Assembly: GCF_047663525.1 (NCBI RefSeq)
Contig: NC_092592.1
Location: 21,752,501-21,816,500, forward strand
Length of the DNA: 64,000 nt
Direction of reading: 5' to 3'
Origin: Anas platyrhynchos
Lineage: Eukaryota; Chordata; Aves; Anseriformes; Anatidae
A program made the translations under genes and the position numbers. Numbering within the stretch: position 1 is the first letter of the stretch; every line of letters begins with the position of its first letter. Positions 37,946-50,392 of this stretch are shown piece by piece. The notes below the pieces were generated by a model. The model did not search any database. It was not told the DNA's origin and was given only the letters and a program-made list of their open reading frames with translations.

Positions 37946-40900
37946 ATGGTGAGTCCCTACATCTTACATCGTAAATGACAATGATATGTTGCCACAGATT
38001 TTAGAAGAGGTTCTGCTGGGTTTTTCTGAGTATTCAGAATTCTAAATGACTCAGAGAAAGTAGAAACTGTGTTTTAAGAACAAAAGTCAGACAGATAAGG
38101 ACAGGCAGGTAAGAACCCCGGGTAAAAGATTCCAGGATTTACAAGGAGGGTGTCATCTAACAGGACTCCAGTTGAAAGTTTTTAATATAACCTTCTGTTT
38201 TCAATTCCAGTAATGTTTAGATGTAATCACTTTTCTGGCAGAAAGCAACTGTTTTGCCTCAACCTAGCGCTGGCCTTCATTTTCATGAAAAGTTTGGGTA
38301 ACATACAAGTGTTTAGTTAAACTCAAAAAATGTTATCTTGATTTTTAGTCATTTTTCAGCTCAAATATAGCAGAGTTCTCCCCACAAAAAATAACTCATC
38401 TCTGTAAGTACTAGAATCTTCTTTTCTTCTTTCAAGAAATAAAAATATTTGAGTGAGATATGTTTAAAATCTTGATCCAACACCTACTGCTTAGTATGAC
38501 TGCTCCCAGCTCTATAGTGTACTCATAGGCTTAGCAGACTGATACCTAGTACCTGATAACTAATACCATTCTAGCAGGGTTCTGCAAATCTGTACCAAAA
38601 TACTGCTTTCTGGGGCCAGACCATAAACAACATCTACATCAGCAGCTTTCAGCTTATTTTTCTTTGAAATTGTTTCCTGTTTCAAGACTACCTGATCCCT
38701 TCTATGACAGAGTTTGGTCTACAGGGAAAGCTAGAAATGAGTACAGGTTGTGAACACAGAGGACATGTTAATATTTTGTACTTGACTTGCTTATGGTGAC
38801 CAGATGCTCATACCTATGTGTCACTGCAAATGTTATGGAAACAATGATCACAAGGTTTGCATGATTTAAATAACTATTGTCTTTGTAGATTTCCTGTTCT
38901 CCAAAGAAGTCCCTTGTTTTCAGTGCTCAGATTGGTTTATTTTCTTTAACTTGTCCCTCCACCTCCACCAAACAAGCTGGTGATTTTTAACCTCACCTTT
39001 GCAAAATTGAATGCTTGTTTATCCCTCCTTCCATATCTAAGGTAAAACTTTTTTCTAAGAAGTCATCAGTTCTACTCTCTGACAGAGAGAGAGAAACATT
39101 GTTTACTTGTCTGTCTTTTCTCTTACCAAGATTTTAAACTCATCACAGATAATTCCATCCCAGAGTTCTTGCACTTATTTCTCTCATGCCCTCACTGAAA
39201 GCCATTCAAACATTTCAACCTAACATTGAAGGATGATGGACTAACTGCGGAATTTAAGCTAAACTTTGTCAACAGCTTTTTCTGAAAGTTTATAGAATAT
39301 AGAATTATCTAGGTTGGAAGGGACACCTGAAGGTCATTTAGTCTAAACTCCTGCTTAAAACAGGGCCAAATCATGAAGGTTTAACTTTGAGTAAAGTTCT
39401 TTAGCTCATTCCTTCAATATTAGGTTGAAACATCCAATCAGTTCTTCAGACTCCAGTGAAGAAGATTTTTTTTTTTTTTTTAAACAAGCACGCAGTTAGT
39501 GGCAGAGACAGTTGATGATCAATCCTATGGAGAAAATAATTACAAGAAAAATGAATGTGGAGGAGGAAGGAGTAAAATACATTCCCTGTGCAGGTTACTT
39601 TCACAGACAGTGTCTGGATCTACCAATCCTGTATCAGGCAGTGCCTGATTTTAACACCTTGGAAAGACAGACTGTCTTCTCAAATGATGCTCTGCTTCAT
39701 CTAAATGGCTTCTTGATTGTATGTTAAAGTGTATAAAATGCACAAGACAATTCGATTTTGGTTCAAAAGCACAATATATTTTCCTATCTCTAACAATAGT
39801 ATTTACAACCAGGAAGTTTTAATATATACTTATGTATTCACAATAATTCTGCTTTCTTGTTAGAAAACCTTCTTGGCCTGCCTTCTTGTTCTTTCTGTTA
39901 GCGTGGAAGTGTCCAACGCTGCTTGCTACGTTGAACCGTTGAAGCCAGTGAATCCTGGTGATGAGATCAAAGGTAAGAAGTCAATTGTCCTCAACGTGAC
40001 ACACACTACCACAAGTACTGCCTGATTTGATTTGATTCAGCACATTTCATCACAATTTAGAAATAATTGGAAAGAGTGGAGAGGAACCACTGCAAAACGA
40101 GGAAAATGGGGTATGGAGAGTAACGGATTTATAATATGTTATAAAAGAGAAAAATTTGTCTAAGAAGCATGACACAGGCCAAATTACACATGGATTTTGC
40201 CTAGGGAAGTAGCATAGGCTTAGTTTATTCATCTGCATGAAGTCATACTTCTTGTTTTTACTACGATTGCTGCTACAAGAAAATAAGTGTTCAAAAGCAA
40301 TACTCGATTATTTGGACACACAATTGTGGTTTAGCCCAGCAGGCAGCTAAGCATCACACAGCTGTTCACTCCCTTCCTGGGACAGGGGAAAGAATTGGGG
40401 GGGAAAAAATGTAAAAGCTCATGGATTGAGATAAAGAAAGTTTGATAAGTTTTGGAAGTTTGTTGTTCTGCTGAGAACAACAAGGAACAGAGCAGCTGAG
40501 GACATCCTTTTCCATGTTTTTATATAATAATAGTCCCACTACATTAATGGAAAAAGCCAGCAGATTTCCTATACGCTTTGTGCGGGCAATAGCATTGTTA
40601 GTGCAATGTGTTTGACACTAACAGATGCTTGTGTACTACATTTTCAGGCTGCTATGACTCAAAGGGAGAGCTGCATGAATTTGATTCCCAGTGGAAGACT
40701 GAGGACTGCTATGAGTGCTCCTGTTCAAGGGAGGGGATTGACTGCTGCACCATGTGAGTTCAGAGCAGCTGTGGGGTTTCATCTGCTGCCACAGCACAGC
40801 ACAAAGCACTTCACTTCATGAAGGAGTCTCTGAGAAACTACCATGACTCTTCTCTCACTCCTTTCATATCACAAAGTAACGTATTAACCCAACATCATCA

Positions 40901-41601
40901 CTAAGCATGCAAGAAGTTGCTCTAAAAAAACAAAACCCATGTTTAAAAAATAATCCTTTTTTTAAAAAAAAATAGTGAATTTTTCTTGGGGCTAAAGTTT
41001 CAGGTAAGATACTGATTCATGAGGAAACATTTAGCTGCTTAAGAATTTTCTACTGCTGCTAATCCAGGTCTTTCCCAAGCCACATATTGCCCCTCTTTTC
41101 TCTCTGAGGGACAGCCTAGGATACACTGGCTTGCCTGTAGTTTTTGCTGTAGTGACACCTAACCACTCATGCAATTCTTGTTCCATGTCATGGCTAGATA
41201 GAAAAGGCAATGGTATTGTTGATATTGGAGCAACAAATAAACACAAACATCCCTTGGTCATAAATCAGATCAGTAAGCTACAACTCTCTCTTCATCCTGT
41301 TTAAGCAGCAGGGTAAGTCACCTTTTATCTGGGAGATTCACATGAGCTCCCTTTTCTGCCCCTAAACACTGCCTCAGTATAGTGTCTTCATATTAGAAGT
41401 GTGTAGATACAACCTCAAATGGAAGCTGTTTTTTTCTAGGTCTCATCACCTCTTTCTTTTTCCAATGACAGCTATTCAACACCAGTTGGTTATGATAAAG
41501 AGAAATGTGTAAGCATTTTCAACAAGGAGACCTGCACTTATGAAGTAGTGGAGAAAAATGATCACTCAAAAACATGCCCAGTATATGAGATGGTGGGCTA
41601 A
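37946..41601 (+). CDS. Beta-microseminoprotein-like gene 2, 115 aa, four exons
   Basis: Exons are 37946-37948 (ATG, then donor GTGAGT), 39864-39972, 40648-40753 and 41472-41601. All boundaries are GT-AG and the phases match the paralogues. Residues 1-20 form a signal peptide (TFLACLLVLSVSVEVSNA). The mature chain keeps the ten family cysteines (C22, 39, 58, 61, 63, 70, 71, 85, 94, 108) and ends YEMVG. Exon 4 has STPVGYDKEKC and VVEKNDHSKTC, very close to gene 1. The segment between C22 and the second cysteine is slightly longer than in gene 1. The mature protein is markedly acidic (about 19 D/E against 10 K/R). Intron 1 holds a CR1 fragment and intron 2 a second copy of the interspersed repeat found in gene 1. 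It is a predicted secreted protein whose avian function is unknown. Confidence 0.92.
39297..39470 (-). mobile_element. CR1-type LINE 3' fragment
   Basis: The plus strand reads GGTTGGAAGGGACACCTGAA, then GGTCATTTAGTCTAAACTCC, then an AACAGGGCCAA stretch. This is the antisense of the 3' end of avian CR1 retrotransposons, here diverged and truncated. It lies in intron 1 of MSMB-like gene 2. It supports a sauropsid, most likely avian, source. Confidence 0.8.
39466..39481. repeat. T-run
   Basis: A homopolymer of about 16 T next to the CR1 fragment, in intron 1 of MSMB-like gene 2. Confidence 0.8.
40326..40455 (-). mobile_element. Interspersed repeat copy 2 (same family as 26490-26670)
   Basis: The plus strand reads TGGTTTAGCCCAGCAGGCAG, CTAAGCATCACACAGC, a G-run after GGGGAAAGAATT, and CTCATGGATTGAGATAAAG. 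Reverse-complemented, the segments match copy 1 in order. It lies in intron 2 of MSMB-like gene 2, in the opposite orientation to copy 1, so it reflects an independent insertion and not part of the gene duplication. Confidence 0.6.
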
Positions 41602-41945
41602 CACAGAAGAGCTCTAGATTTGAGCGATATCTTTTTTTTTTTTTTTCTCCTCATTTCAAGGCTTCTTTTTCACAAATTCAAAAACACTGAAAAATGCAGC
41701 CATCAAGGGAAATCTACTCAAGAACTTGCTAAGTGATAAAATTGAATATGTATGCACAAAAGATTTCCTCTTTTCTCTGCCTTTCTCATCTCCATGGAGT
41801 TAGAACTTATACTTTCCTTGACATCTGAAATTAAAGCTGACTTTAAGTATCATCAGTAGCTGCTAATTTTAATTCTTCTCCTTTCACACTTCACTGTCAA
41901 GGAGTATGCTCTGCTATCTTCACACAGCTGTATCTTAAAGCTAAA

Positions 41946-41951
41946 AATAAA
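41946..41951 (+). promoter_or_regulatory. Polyadenylation signal AATAAA of MSMB-like gene 2
   Basis: AATAAA lies 345 bp beyond the stop codon. An ATTAAA-type signal nearer the stop (about 41830) could be used instead. Confidence 0.5.
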
Positions 41952-41959
41952 ATCAGATG

Positions 41960-44900
41960 AAGCACCAAACATTCACATGACTTTTTTTTTTTTTGGAGAA
42001 AGAAAACCTGAAGAATTAACAGTCCAAAAGATATGGGACAGCAATGAAAAGCAGCTTAAAAGTCTTTCTGAACACTTTTCTAGGACAGTGTCTCATATGA
42101 CGATCATTTATCCTACTTGTCTCCCTGAAGCCTGCCCAACCTATGGACTTCATGATCCAACACCTACCCTGTATTGTATGCCTACAACACAGCAAACCCA
42201 GTCCTCAGCCAATTCTCTGATTAATCTTTAAAAGATTCAACTTGAGCCCCATTCACAGGAGGAATCAGTCTTCTTACCAGGTTTGTCCTTGAAAGATGAA
42301 GTGGCCTTTACCTCAAACTTCAGCTCACTAATCACTTTAATTTTGCAAGTGCAGGCCACTGGTTTCCTGCCTGCCTCTTGCTCCTGCCTGCCTTACTCTG
42401 GCACCCAGATTGTGTTTTCCAACAATCTGGGCTCCAACTCACTGTGCTAGGTGGCTAGCCCCAGCTCTTCCGGCACCTGCCAAGGATACTGAAGTTGGGC
42501 CAGAACTACTTCAAAACCACACCTGCACTCTTACACATGCAATCTCAATTCAGCTACCACAAACCACATGCTTCTGTTTCTCAGGGAAACTTTAGCTGAT
42601 AGTGTAATTGCAAGCAGTGATACCAGCTTCCCTCTTCTGTTTCTGCTTCCCACTCTCTCAGCTGCTTGGAAAGCTCAGGACTTCCCATACACAAAATAAT
42701 CTATCAGCATTCAGTGGCATTGCTTGGAAGACACCAGCCCCAATAGCATGAGGGTCATGAGACAGTTTACCTCCCTTTATTCACCTGTGCTAAGAGAAAG
42801 CATATTTGAAGGCATTTTCTAATGACACTGTGTCCAGTACAGACTCCAACACTTGAGGTTTGAGTCTGGAGGACCCAGAAATGGATAACAAAAAAAACTA
42901 CTGCACAATGGATATTGTAGGGTTACTCTTTGTAGTTTCATCCATAGGAGATGACACAGGAAAGATAGCAGCATGGACATCTTTCTGTCTGCAAGAGACC
43001 TCCAGATTCAGTTGTAAGGCATGTCCATAGAGAACATTAAGTTTTGAGTAAGCTGTGACCAAAGATTTAATTTCCTTTTAAAGGCTAATGACGTATGTAC
43101 CCAAACTCCAGAAAAGCCAGCCTTACCAGTACTCCTACTGGATTCAAACTAATTTAACCATATTTTAAATGCATTCAAGCACCTTTCTCTAGCATCCGAC
43201 AATTATTGTTTTATGTGGATCTACCCTGTCTACTATGCAAAAATAAGATTCACATCTAAACCAAAATATCTCCAGGGAGCTGTCTGTTCTCCTCTTTTCT
43301 GCTCAAAGCTTCAGCATGGGAAACAATAATGTTACTTATCACATCTAGTTTCAGAACACCAGAAGCACAGCAGAAACTTGGCTGCCTTCTCTAGCAAAGA
43401 ACCTAGCTGAGGCAGGATGATAAAGCCTTCCAGACGGAGAGCATAAAACCTCTGCTCCTCCCACTTCTGCCAAGTCTGCCAAGTAATGTTTTTGACTTGC
43501 CATTTCTCTACTTCAATCCACATAGCTACAGTCCCCTACAAAGAACACATTCTCAGTCCCAGCCTTCAAGCTTTAGGTAATAACACCACTAGCTCCATGT
43601 AGAGTAAAGAAAACATTTGCATAGGAGTTTACCATTATCTTGACATGTAAAAATTTTAAAACAGATTGCAGAAGCTTGGGAGTCCAAGCATAGCCCCAGG
43701 CAGAATGAAGAGACTATGTCCTCTCTTCTATGCCCATTACCATCTCCCTATCTGTAAGAATGCAACACTTCCACTAGCCTTACTAGAAAAAGAAATGAAA
43801 TTTCAGGTGGCTGATCCTGATCCCTCTAATCCCAGTAATTCTTTCTGAGGCAAGACTTTTAAATACCAATAAGACATTCTTGCCCTAAAGCCAAAATATC
43901 ATGCTTACCCTACAAAATATATTTGAACCTAACAACAGAACACATATGCCATAATCTGGTGGAAATTTTCCAATTAAGGAGTGTTAATCACTTAAATCCT
44001 AATAGTTTTTACACCCATTTATTTATTGTTCCCATAAAGATTTTTACAAGCCTTAAAATTAAAATCCAGTTTAAACAATCATAAATAAGGAATGTACATA
44101 TCTTATTTACATTACAAGCTAGAAATTTCCTGCTCACATTCTGCTTTGTGCTGCTTTTTTTTTAAATACTGTTAAGCATGTTCACTTTGGTTTTAATTAA
44201 TGCTTCTGTTGGTATGCAGGAAAGTTTGCCTTGGCACCTTTTGAAGGCCTGAAAGTTTCTGTTCAAATCTATTGTTGTGCACATGTTTCACTAAGCCAAG
44301 CTGTGGTTTATTTTAGGGCAAACTAATGGGCTTTATAATAGTAATTTATATGAAACTCCAGAACACGCAAGTCATATGACCAATCTAAAACACTCAATAA
44401 GACTGGGTTACTTTAACATTTATCCCCCACTTCCAAATTCTTCAACATCTTGTTTCTTACAGCATGTAGTTCTCAGCCACTAACATGGGTTTTTACACAT
44501 CAGGATTTCAGCGCTCTTGCATAATCATTACTTCATGTAGATCTCCATTATAGAACACTGATGAACTGCACTCCTTTACCACCGTGAAGAAGTCAGCCTC
44601 TAAGAACAGCCTCCTATGTTTCTAAGTCCAGAGAGGTCTCCCATTTCTATCTTAGCCCACGAAAGACAAAACAAATCTACCAAAGCAAGCAGTTTTGTTT
44701 TGCTGATAAAAGTAATGGCTCAGAAAACCTTTAGATATCTGAATTCAGATGGGTTTACTTGACCTCTTAAAGGCTTCTTTCTTCCCCTTATATCTCAGTT
44801 TTTTCTTCCTTTTTCTAGTATTCAGCTGTGTAAGGCAGGCTATTGAACAAGTTAATTCAAAGCAGTACTAGCATTATTCCCTAATATTAACAGCAAATGA

Positions 44901-47900
44901 TAAAAAAAGTTAAATAAGAGATCAGTTCTGTAATATTGGGTTCTGAAAGGAACATTTGTGAGCGTAACACCTATAAATTCATTATCTACTTTGGCTACAT
45001 TGTTTGCATCAAGCCTAGGTTTTTAGAATATAGTCTCTTTCTATCAGTCAATATTTCTCATCTTCCCTCACTCCCTTCTGAGTATCACTTGGAACTGGGG
45101 GACTCTTCCAACCCTCTTCAGTAGAAAGGGGTTAAAAACTTAGAACAATCAAAACTGTATCAGAAATGAAGAGTATCAAGCCAGTAACACTTTGCTTGGT
45201 GCCGCTCATTGGGAGCCAAGGACTTCAGAGGGTACCTAACTTTTCCAGCAAGTGTTGTGGGAAGTATCAACAACTTGGCAGAGTAGATTGAGCTAGCTAC
45301 AACTCAGCTACATTAGTACAGCTGTTTATGTACAAAGGTGACAGATCCGAAATTTCATTTTTGTTCTCTTCTCTGCTAAAAAACAGTGAGTCACTAGATG
45401 GCATCCTAGTTCCGCAGCAGTGCTCCTATACTGGAAAGAAAGGCTGAACAAGCCAGATGTACAGATACCATGAAAACTTAGATCCTAATGCTGCTGGCAG
45501 ACTGGAACTTCATTTGTTCTAGTGAGGTTTAGGAATGCAAGCATCTTTTTAGAAGTATTCGTAATCTATTAATAAACGGAAAAACTCCAAGGAGCTGTCA
45601 TGGACAGGACTGAGTAAATTTAAGTAGGCCAGTCTGTCAGAATCCAAAAACTTAAAGCATCCTTGTTAGCGGAGAAGGAAAGCTCAATAATAACACTACA
45701 AAGTTTTATTCAGGTAGTAGATATATTAGCATCTCTAATTGTTACCAGAGGGGGAAAAAAAAAAAAAAAAGACTAAAGAGTTTGATGGGACTGATCCCAT
45801 GCTTTAAAGCATGCAGTGACAGACTTCCTTCTTGCAGACCTCTTATCAAGAACTGCAGTTTTAGTATACTCATTTTTGACTGTACCATCCTTAGGCGATT
45901 AGACTCACTGGGGAAGGGTGGGTGGGGTGGGGGGTGAGGGGAATAGCCTACAGGAAGCTGCTCTGCTAGACAGACTGAGATCCTCACAGTCAGAACTATG
46001 GAGTACAAGTACAGCAAGCTCAATGACTTCTGTATTTCTACCTAGGTATCATCTAGTAGAGAGCTAGCACACTGTTAATGAGAATTTGTATTGCTTCAGC
46101 TTCTTTCCTGAAAGGATTTAATTCCTAAATCATTTGGGGCCACCTGCATCTACCCAAGATCCTAGGCACGTGCAACACAGAGGATGGAACATGTGAGGAT
46201 GCAAGCACACAAAGTAGTTGGGCTTTGTTCCTAGTCAGTCAAGAGACCAAAACTTCCCTGGTTCTACCATATGCTTGGTAAGTGTAGGAAAGCTGACAAA
46301 TACTGAAATAAGTACTGAAATGTTGGAAGTTGTCAAAATAAGGGATAGTGTTACGATATTACAGGTTCCTGCTCCAGCATCAGGAAGTCAGTTATAAGAA
46401 GGCCTCATTGCCTAGCATCAATGAGAAGAGGGGAGACTCAGTTTAGGAGTAATTTTCCTCCCTCAACATTAAGATTAGAGATCCATGCCTCAGTCAGGAG
46501 CAGTCTGGGAATGGAAATTATGTCTGGTAACATTAGAGAAAGATTAGAGAAAGAAGGAGCTCCTCAAAGTCCAGCTATTTGAGTGCTTTATGGCAGTGCC
46601 AGTACACAGTCCCTTGTCACATGTGGAACAAGTCACACCCAAGAGGTTTAAAGACTCTTCAGTCAAGGACATCTGCCCAGAGCTGCTGTTACTGGTTCCC
46701 ACAGAGTTCAGGACCAGCTGCATCTAATCGCATTGACACCAGGACTTACTCTCAGCTCCCTGCAAAGCAGCCACATTTCAAGGGTATGGGCTGCTCTTGT
46801 CTTTGGGATGATTTATATGATCTGAAGAGAAACCAGAGTACTGCTCCCACCACTGGAGCCCCCTGGAAGGGGTGTGAGACACTCCTCTGTGTGAAGGCAA
46901 GCAGTGGTCAGATACCTACAGACTACAATGCTGAATAGACAGAGCTCTTGTTCACTGGGTCAGAGAGAGGTGGGTGGGAAATATTTAAGCTTGTTTTTCT
47001 CTTCCTTTTGCACTTTGATATCACTGGCACAAACAAGCTTTCCATGACAAACCAAGGCTAGAGTTAGTCCCTTGTATGGTCATACAGACTAGATTACACC
47101 AAAGATAGTAACAGATGCAATAAAAGCAACTCCATTCCTCCGGTAGTTTTTTCCTATCCAACAGGGAAACGGATGTTTATTTCAGCCAGTATCCATCCCT
47201 AAGCAGTGACCCATAAGCACTGTCATCTAAGCATTGCCAATAACCATAATGCCACATAACACCAACTTTTAGACATGCACACGTGCCTGTTCCAGCTGGA
47301 GTTCCCTGGGCTTTGACGTCCATTGTCCAGGAGAGGGGGAGAAATGAGCCACAAGTATAGCAAAACCAACAAATAAGAGGGAGCTGCTCTGGACTCAGAC
47401 TCAGTGTTTATGTGAGGGCCAATTCCTGATGAAGGCAAGCTGAATCTTGGGATCTACACACACGTAGACTGAGGCCTAAATTCTCCCCTTACCAAGCCCA
47501 GAACTGAAGGAAGGAAAAAAGCCAGGTTTACCTCTCTTCAACAAAGTGGAGTTATTACATTATATTTATGTTATCTTGCTGATCAGTTTAAAGAGTCAGG
47601 CCTATTGCAAGAGCAGCAATTAGAAAACTCAATTCTTGCTTCAAAGAGCATTTGGACACACCGGCATGCTGGACAAAACAGAGTATGCTCATAGGCTGAA
47701 CAACTGGAAGTAACTCAGTAAAAAAACAAACAAACAAACAAAAAAGCAACAAACAACACACTGTGCTTCACACATACACAAAAACCTTCTCTATCTGCCC
47801 CAGACTAATAGAGTTTTGAACTAATAGGGAGAACAAGTTAGAGCTAGAAAAATGTTCATTTTAAATTTCCTTTAGGGACAGGATTTGGGCAGCATACACA

Positions 47901-48382
47901 TGCATAACCTGAAAGCATCAGGAAGTCAATCCTGAATCCTTGTTGCAGAGGGAAGATGGCACCACCTGGCACAAGGGGTGATCACTCCAGTGCTACTGCA
48001 CTCAGATGAACAACGGAGTATATTCTCATAGACAAGGGCCACATCATAGAGGAGGAGCAGTCCTCAGCCAGGCAAGCTAAACTAAGCCATCCCTTAACAG
48101 AGGGACCCACAAAGGACACAGTACTACAGCCCTGAGAGGCACTGTTCACTGACACCTACACAATGGAGAACCCTTTCTGCTCCTTCATTACGTACTTGAC
48201 CTGGAAAACCTTATTTGCCTCAAGAGAAGATTTCTGAGCAGGTCAGCACAAACATTAACAGAGAAACAGGTTCAGTCCCTACTCTGTTACAAATCCCATA
48301 AACACCTCTCTCAATGTTACAGACTTTCAGAAGTATTTGGTTTCTTCATTCTCAAGTCTACAATCAAAATGGCCTTAAGCTG

Positions 48383-48414
<32 letters not shown>

Positions 48415-50330
48415 GAAAATAACAACAGCAACAAATAATAAAAAATGGAAAAAGGCATAGAGCACACGAAACGTACACATCAGGTTAAGGAAATAGCACT
48501 ACCAGGCACTTCTGGCAGCAATAGCTTTGATCACACTGCACTTGCCTATCAGAGAAACAACAGGAGTAATAAAACAGTTATTAACATCGTTACTTCTTTT
48601 CAAGAAATAAAAAAGTGAACTTATATTTTAAGTGAATCATTTAGAATGCACCATGCCCTTTGAGTCAGAAGCTACACTGTTGTTACCAATACTATACACC
48701 TTAACAGGGAACCATCAAGAAACAGTACAAGATTAAGAGTTACATTAGGGACAGGCCAGAAGTTTGAATATGATCCCATGTTTAAGGGTTTAATAGCGTA
48801 AGAGAAATTGCTGCTTCACTTGATTTCCTCTAAGAGTCAAAGTCATTTTGAACAAACCATTCTTTTCAGACTGAAGTTCGTTCATTTAAGGATTACAAAA
48901 GAAGTTTTTCCTTAAGACACTTCATTAGATACCACAACTATTTCCTAAAGCAGAACCACACAGAGTGTAATCTACCACAATCACAAGGTTAACATAAAAA
49001 TACCAGCTGCGCTACAAGATCAGAAGTAAACTACTATAAAAGCTCTAAAACTTCTTTCTAAGTGCACAAAAACAAACAACTTACGTAAATTAAATCCTCT
49101 GTCACAGCAAGCAGCAGCCACTTTTCCCACACTCATTCCTTTCCTCTGGACCCCTCTAGAGAAGGCAGGTGCTCTGCCACTGTGCCTTTTATCCCTAAAC
49201 CCTTTCCAGGGCAGCTTTGCTTCCTCCGTTTGTCAATCGGTGGAAGCTGATGTGTAACCAAGGTGTCTAATCAAGGAAAGGCTTGCTGAAAGACCCGTGC
49301 TAATAGAATTATTGCAACTCATTATGCTGGGAATCCCCTGGTAACTTTTAAAACTTGTTATGCCTGTGCTTCAGCTCAGCAAAGCAGTGGATTCCTACAG
49401 TCCCTGACACAGCTGCAGACAGTCTGGAATCTGTGCAAGTTTTCCTGGCTAATTTTGAGATGTAGCCTCACATACTGTGTATTGCAACAGTCTAATTGTG
49501 AAAGCCCAGAACACCTGCGGAAAAATGTCCTCATGATCTCCAGAAATAATGCTGCAAGATCCTAGCTGTTTCAGAGGCAGGGCATGCATAAGGTAGAAGA
49601 AAACTGGAACTCTTCTTCCTTTGCCTTACCCAGTCCTTAGCATCACTATTGTTGCTGTCAGGAATCAATGAGTAACCAGCATCCTGACTGTTACATTCAG
49701 TTCTGGAGCAAGGCAATCCACACACAGCTCATCTCACTTTTGCTGTCAAAAAGGTGCTATCTGTTCATGGTGATCTGTCTCTGCCTCCTCAGCCTGGCTT
49801 TGCTTCAGCAACTGAGAGATACAGCACTCTACAGCTAGGCCCTGCAGCTCACTAAGTATGGACAAAATAATGTGTCGCATATGAAATAATAGAAATTATA
49901 ATAAATCAGTCTGAGAACAGTGGCCACGTCTCCACACCATTGCACTGTATGAATGACCTGTTCTGTACCAAGGGTGATCTCCTTGCAGCAGGTCAGGCGA
50001 ACAATAGTGTGCGGCTGCCTTGCTTCACATGTGCCCTTTCGCCACTGCTTCTTGATGGCCTGCCAGCTCTGAAGGCATAGCTTTTGGGGGGTCAAATTCT
50101 TCCCATGACACCTGTGCCAATGTGGAGTAACTAGTGTATCTGCTGGAGTTTCTTAACATTTACACTGGCACAGTGGAGATCAAGATGCCGACGTCCGTCA
50201 GTGCACAAAACAAGCCTTTGCAGGCTTTTTGAGGTGACACCTTCTGATCGATGGTAGGAACAGGTTAGAGTGTCCACTGGAACCCTGGGTGCTCACATTT
50301 ACATCACCTCCCTTTGCACTGACCATTGTT
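41960..50330. other. Intergenic, MSMB-like gene 2 to gene 3
   Basis: No gene recognised. I looked for further MSMB exons (signal-peptide exon, WKTED exon, GYDKEKC exon) and found none. It holds several A/T runs (about 41981-41992, 45753-45770, a T8A24 tract near 48383-48414) and a G-rich stretch near 45912-45942. Open frames up to 119 codons (46579-46938, plus) lack recognisable features. Confidence 0.55.
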
Positions 50331-50339
50331 TCCTCGCTG

Positions 50340-50348
50340 TATATAAAT
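50340..50348 (+). promoter_or_regulatory. TATA box (TATATAAAT) of MSMB-like gene 3
   Basis: TATATAAAT lies 53 bp before the ATG, giving a leader of only about 20-25 bases if the usual TATA-to-start spacing holds. Confidence 0.7.
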
Positions 50349-50392
50349 AGACAACTGCCCCTCACTATGAGATGTGAACAGTCCTTGCAAGT

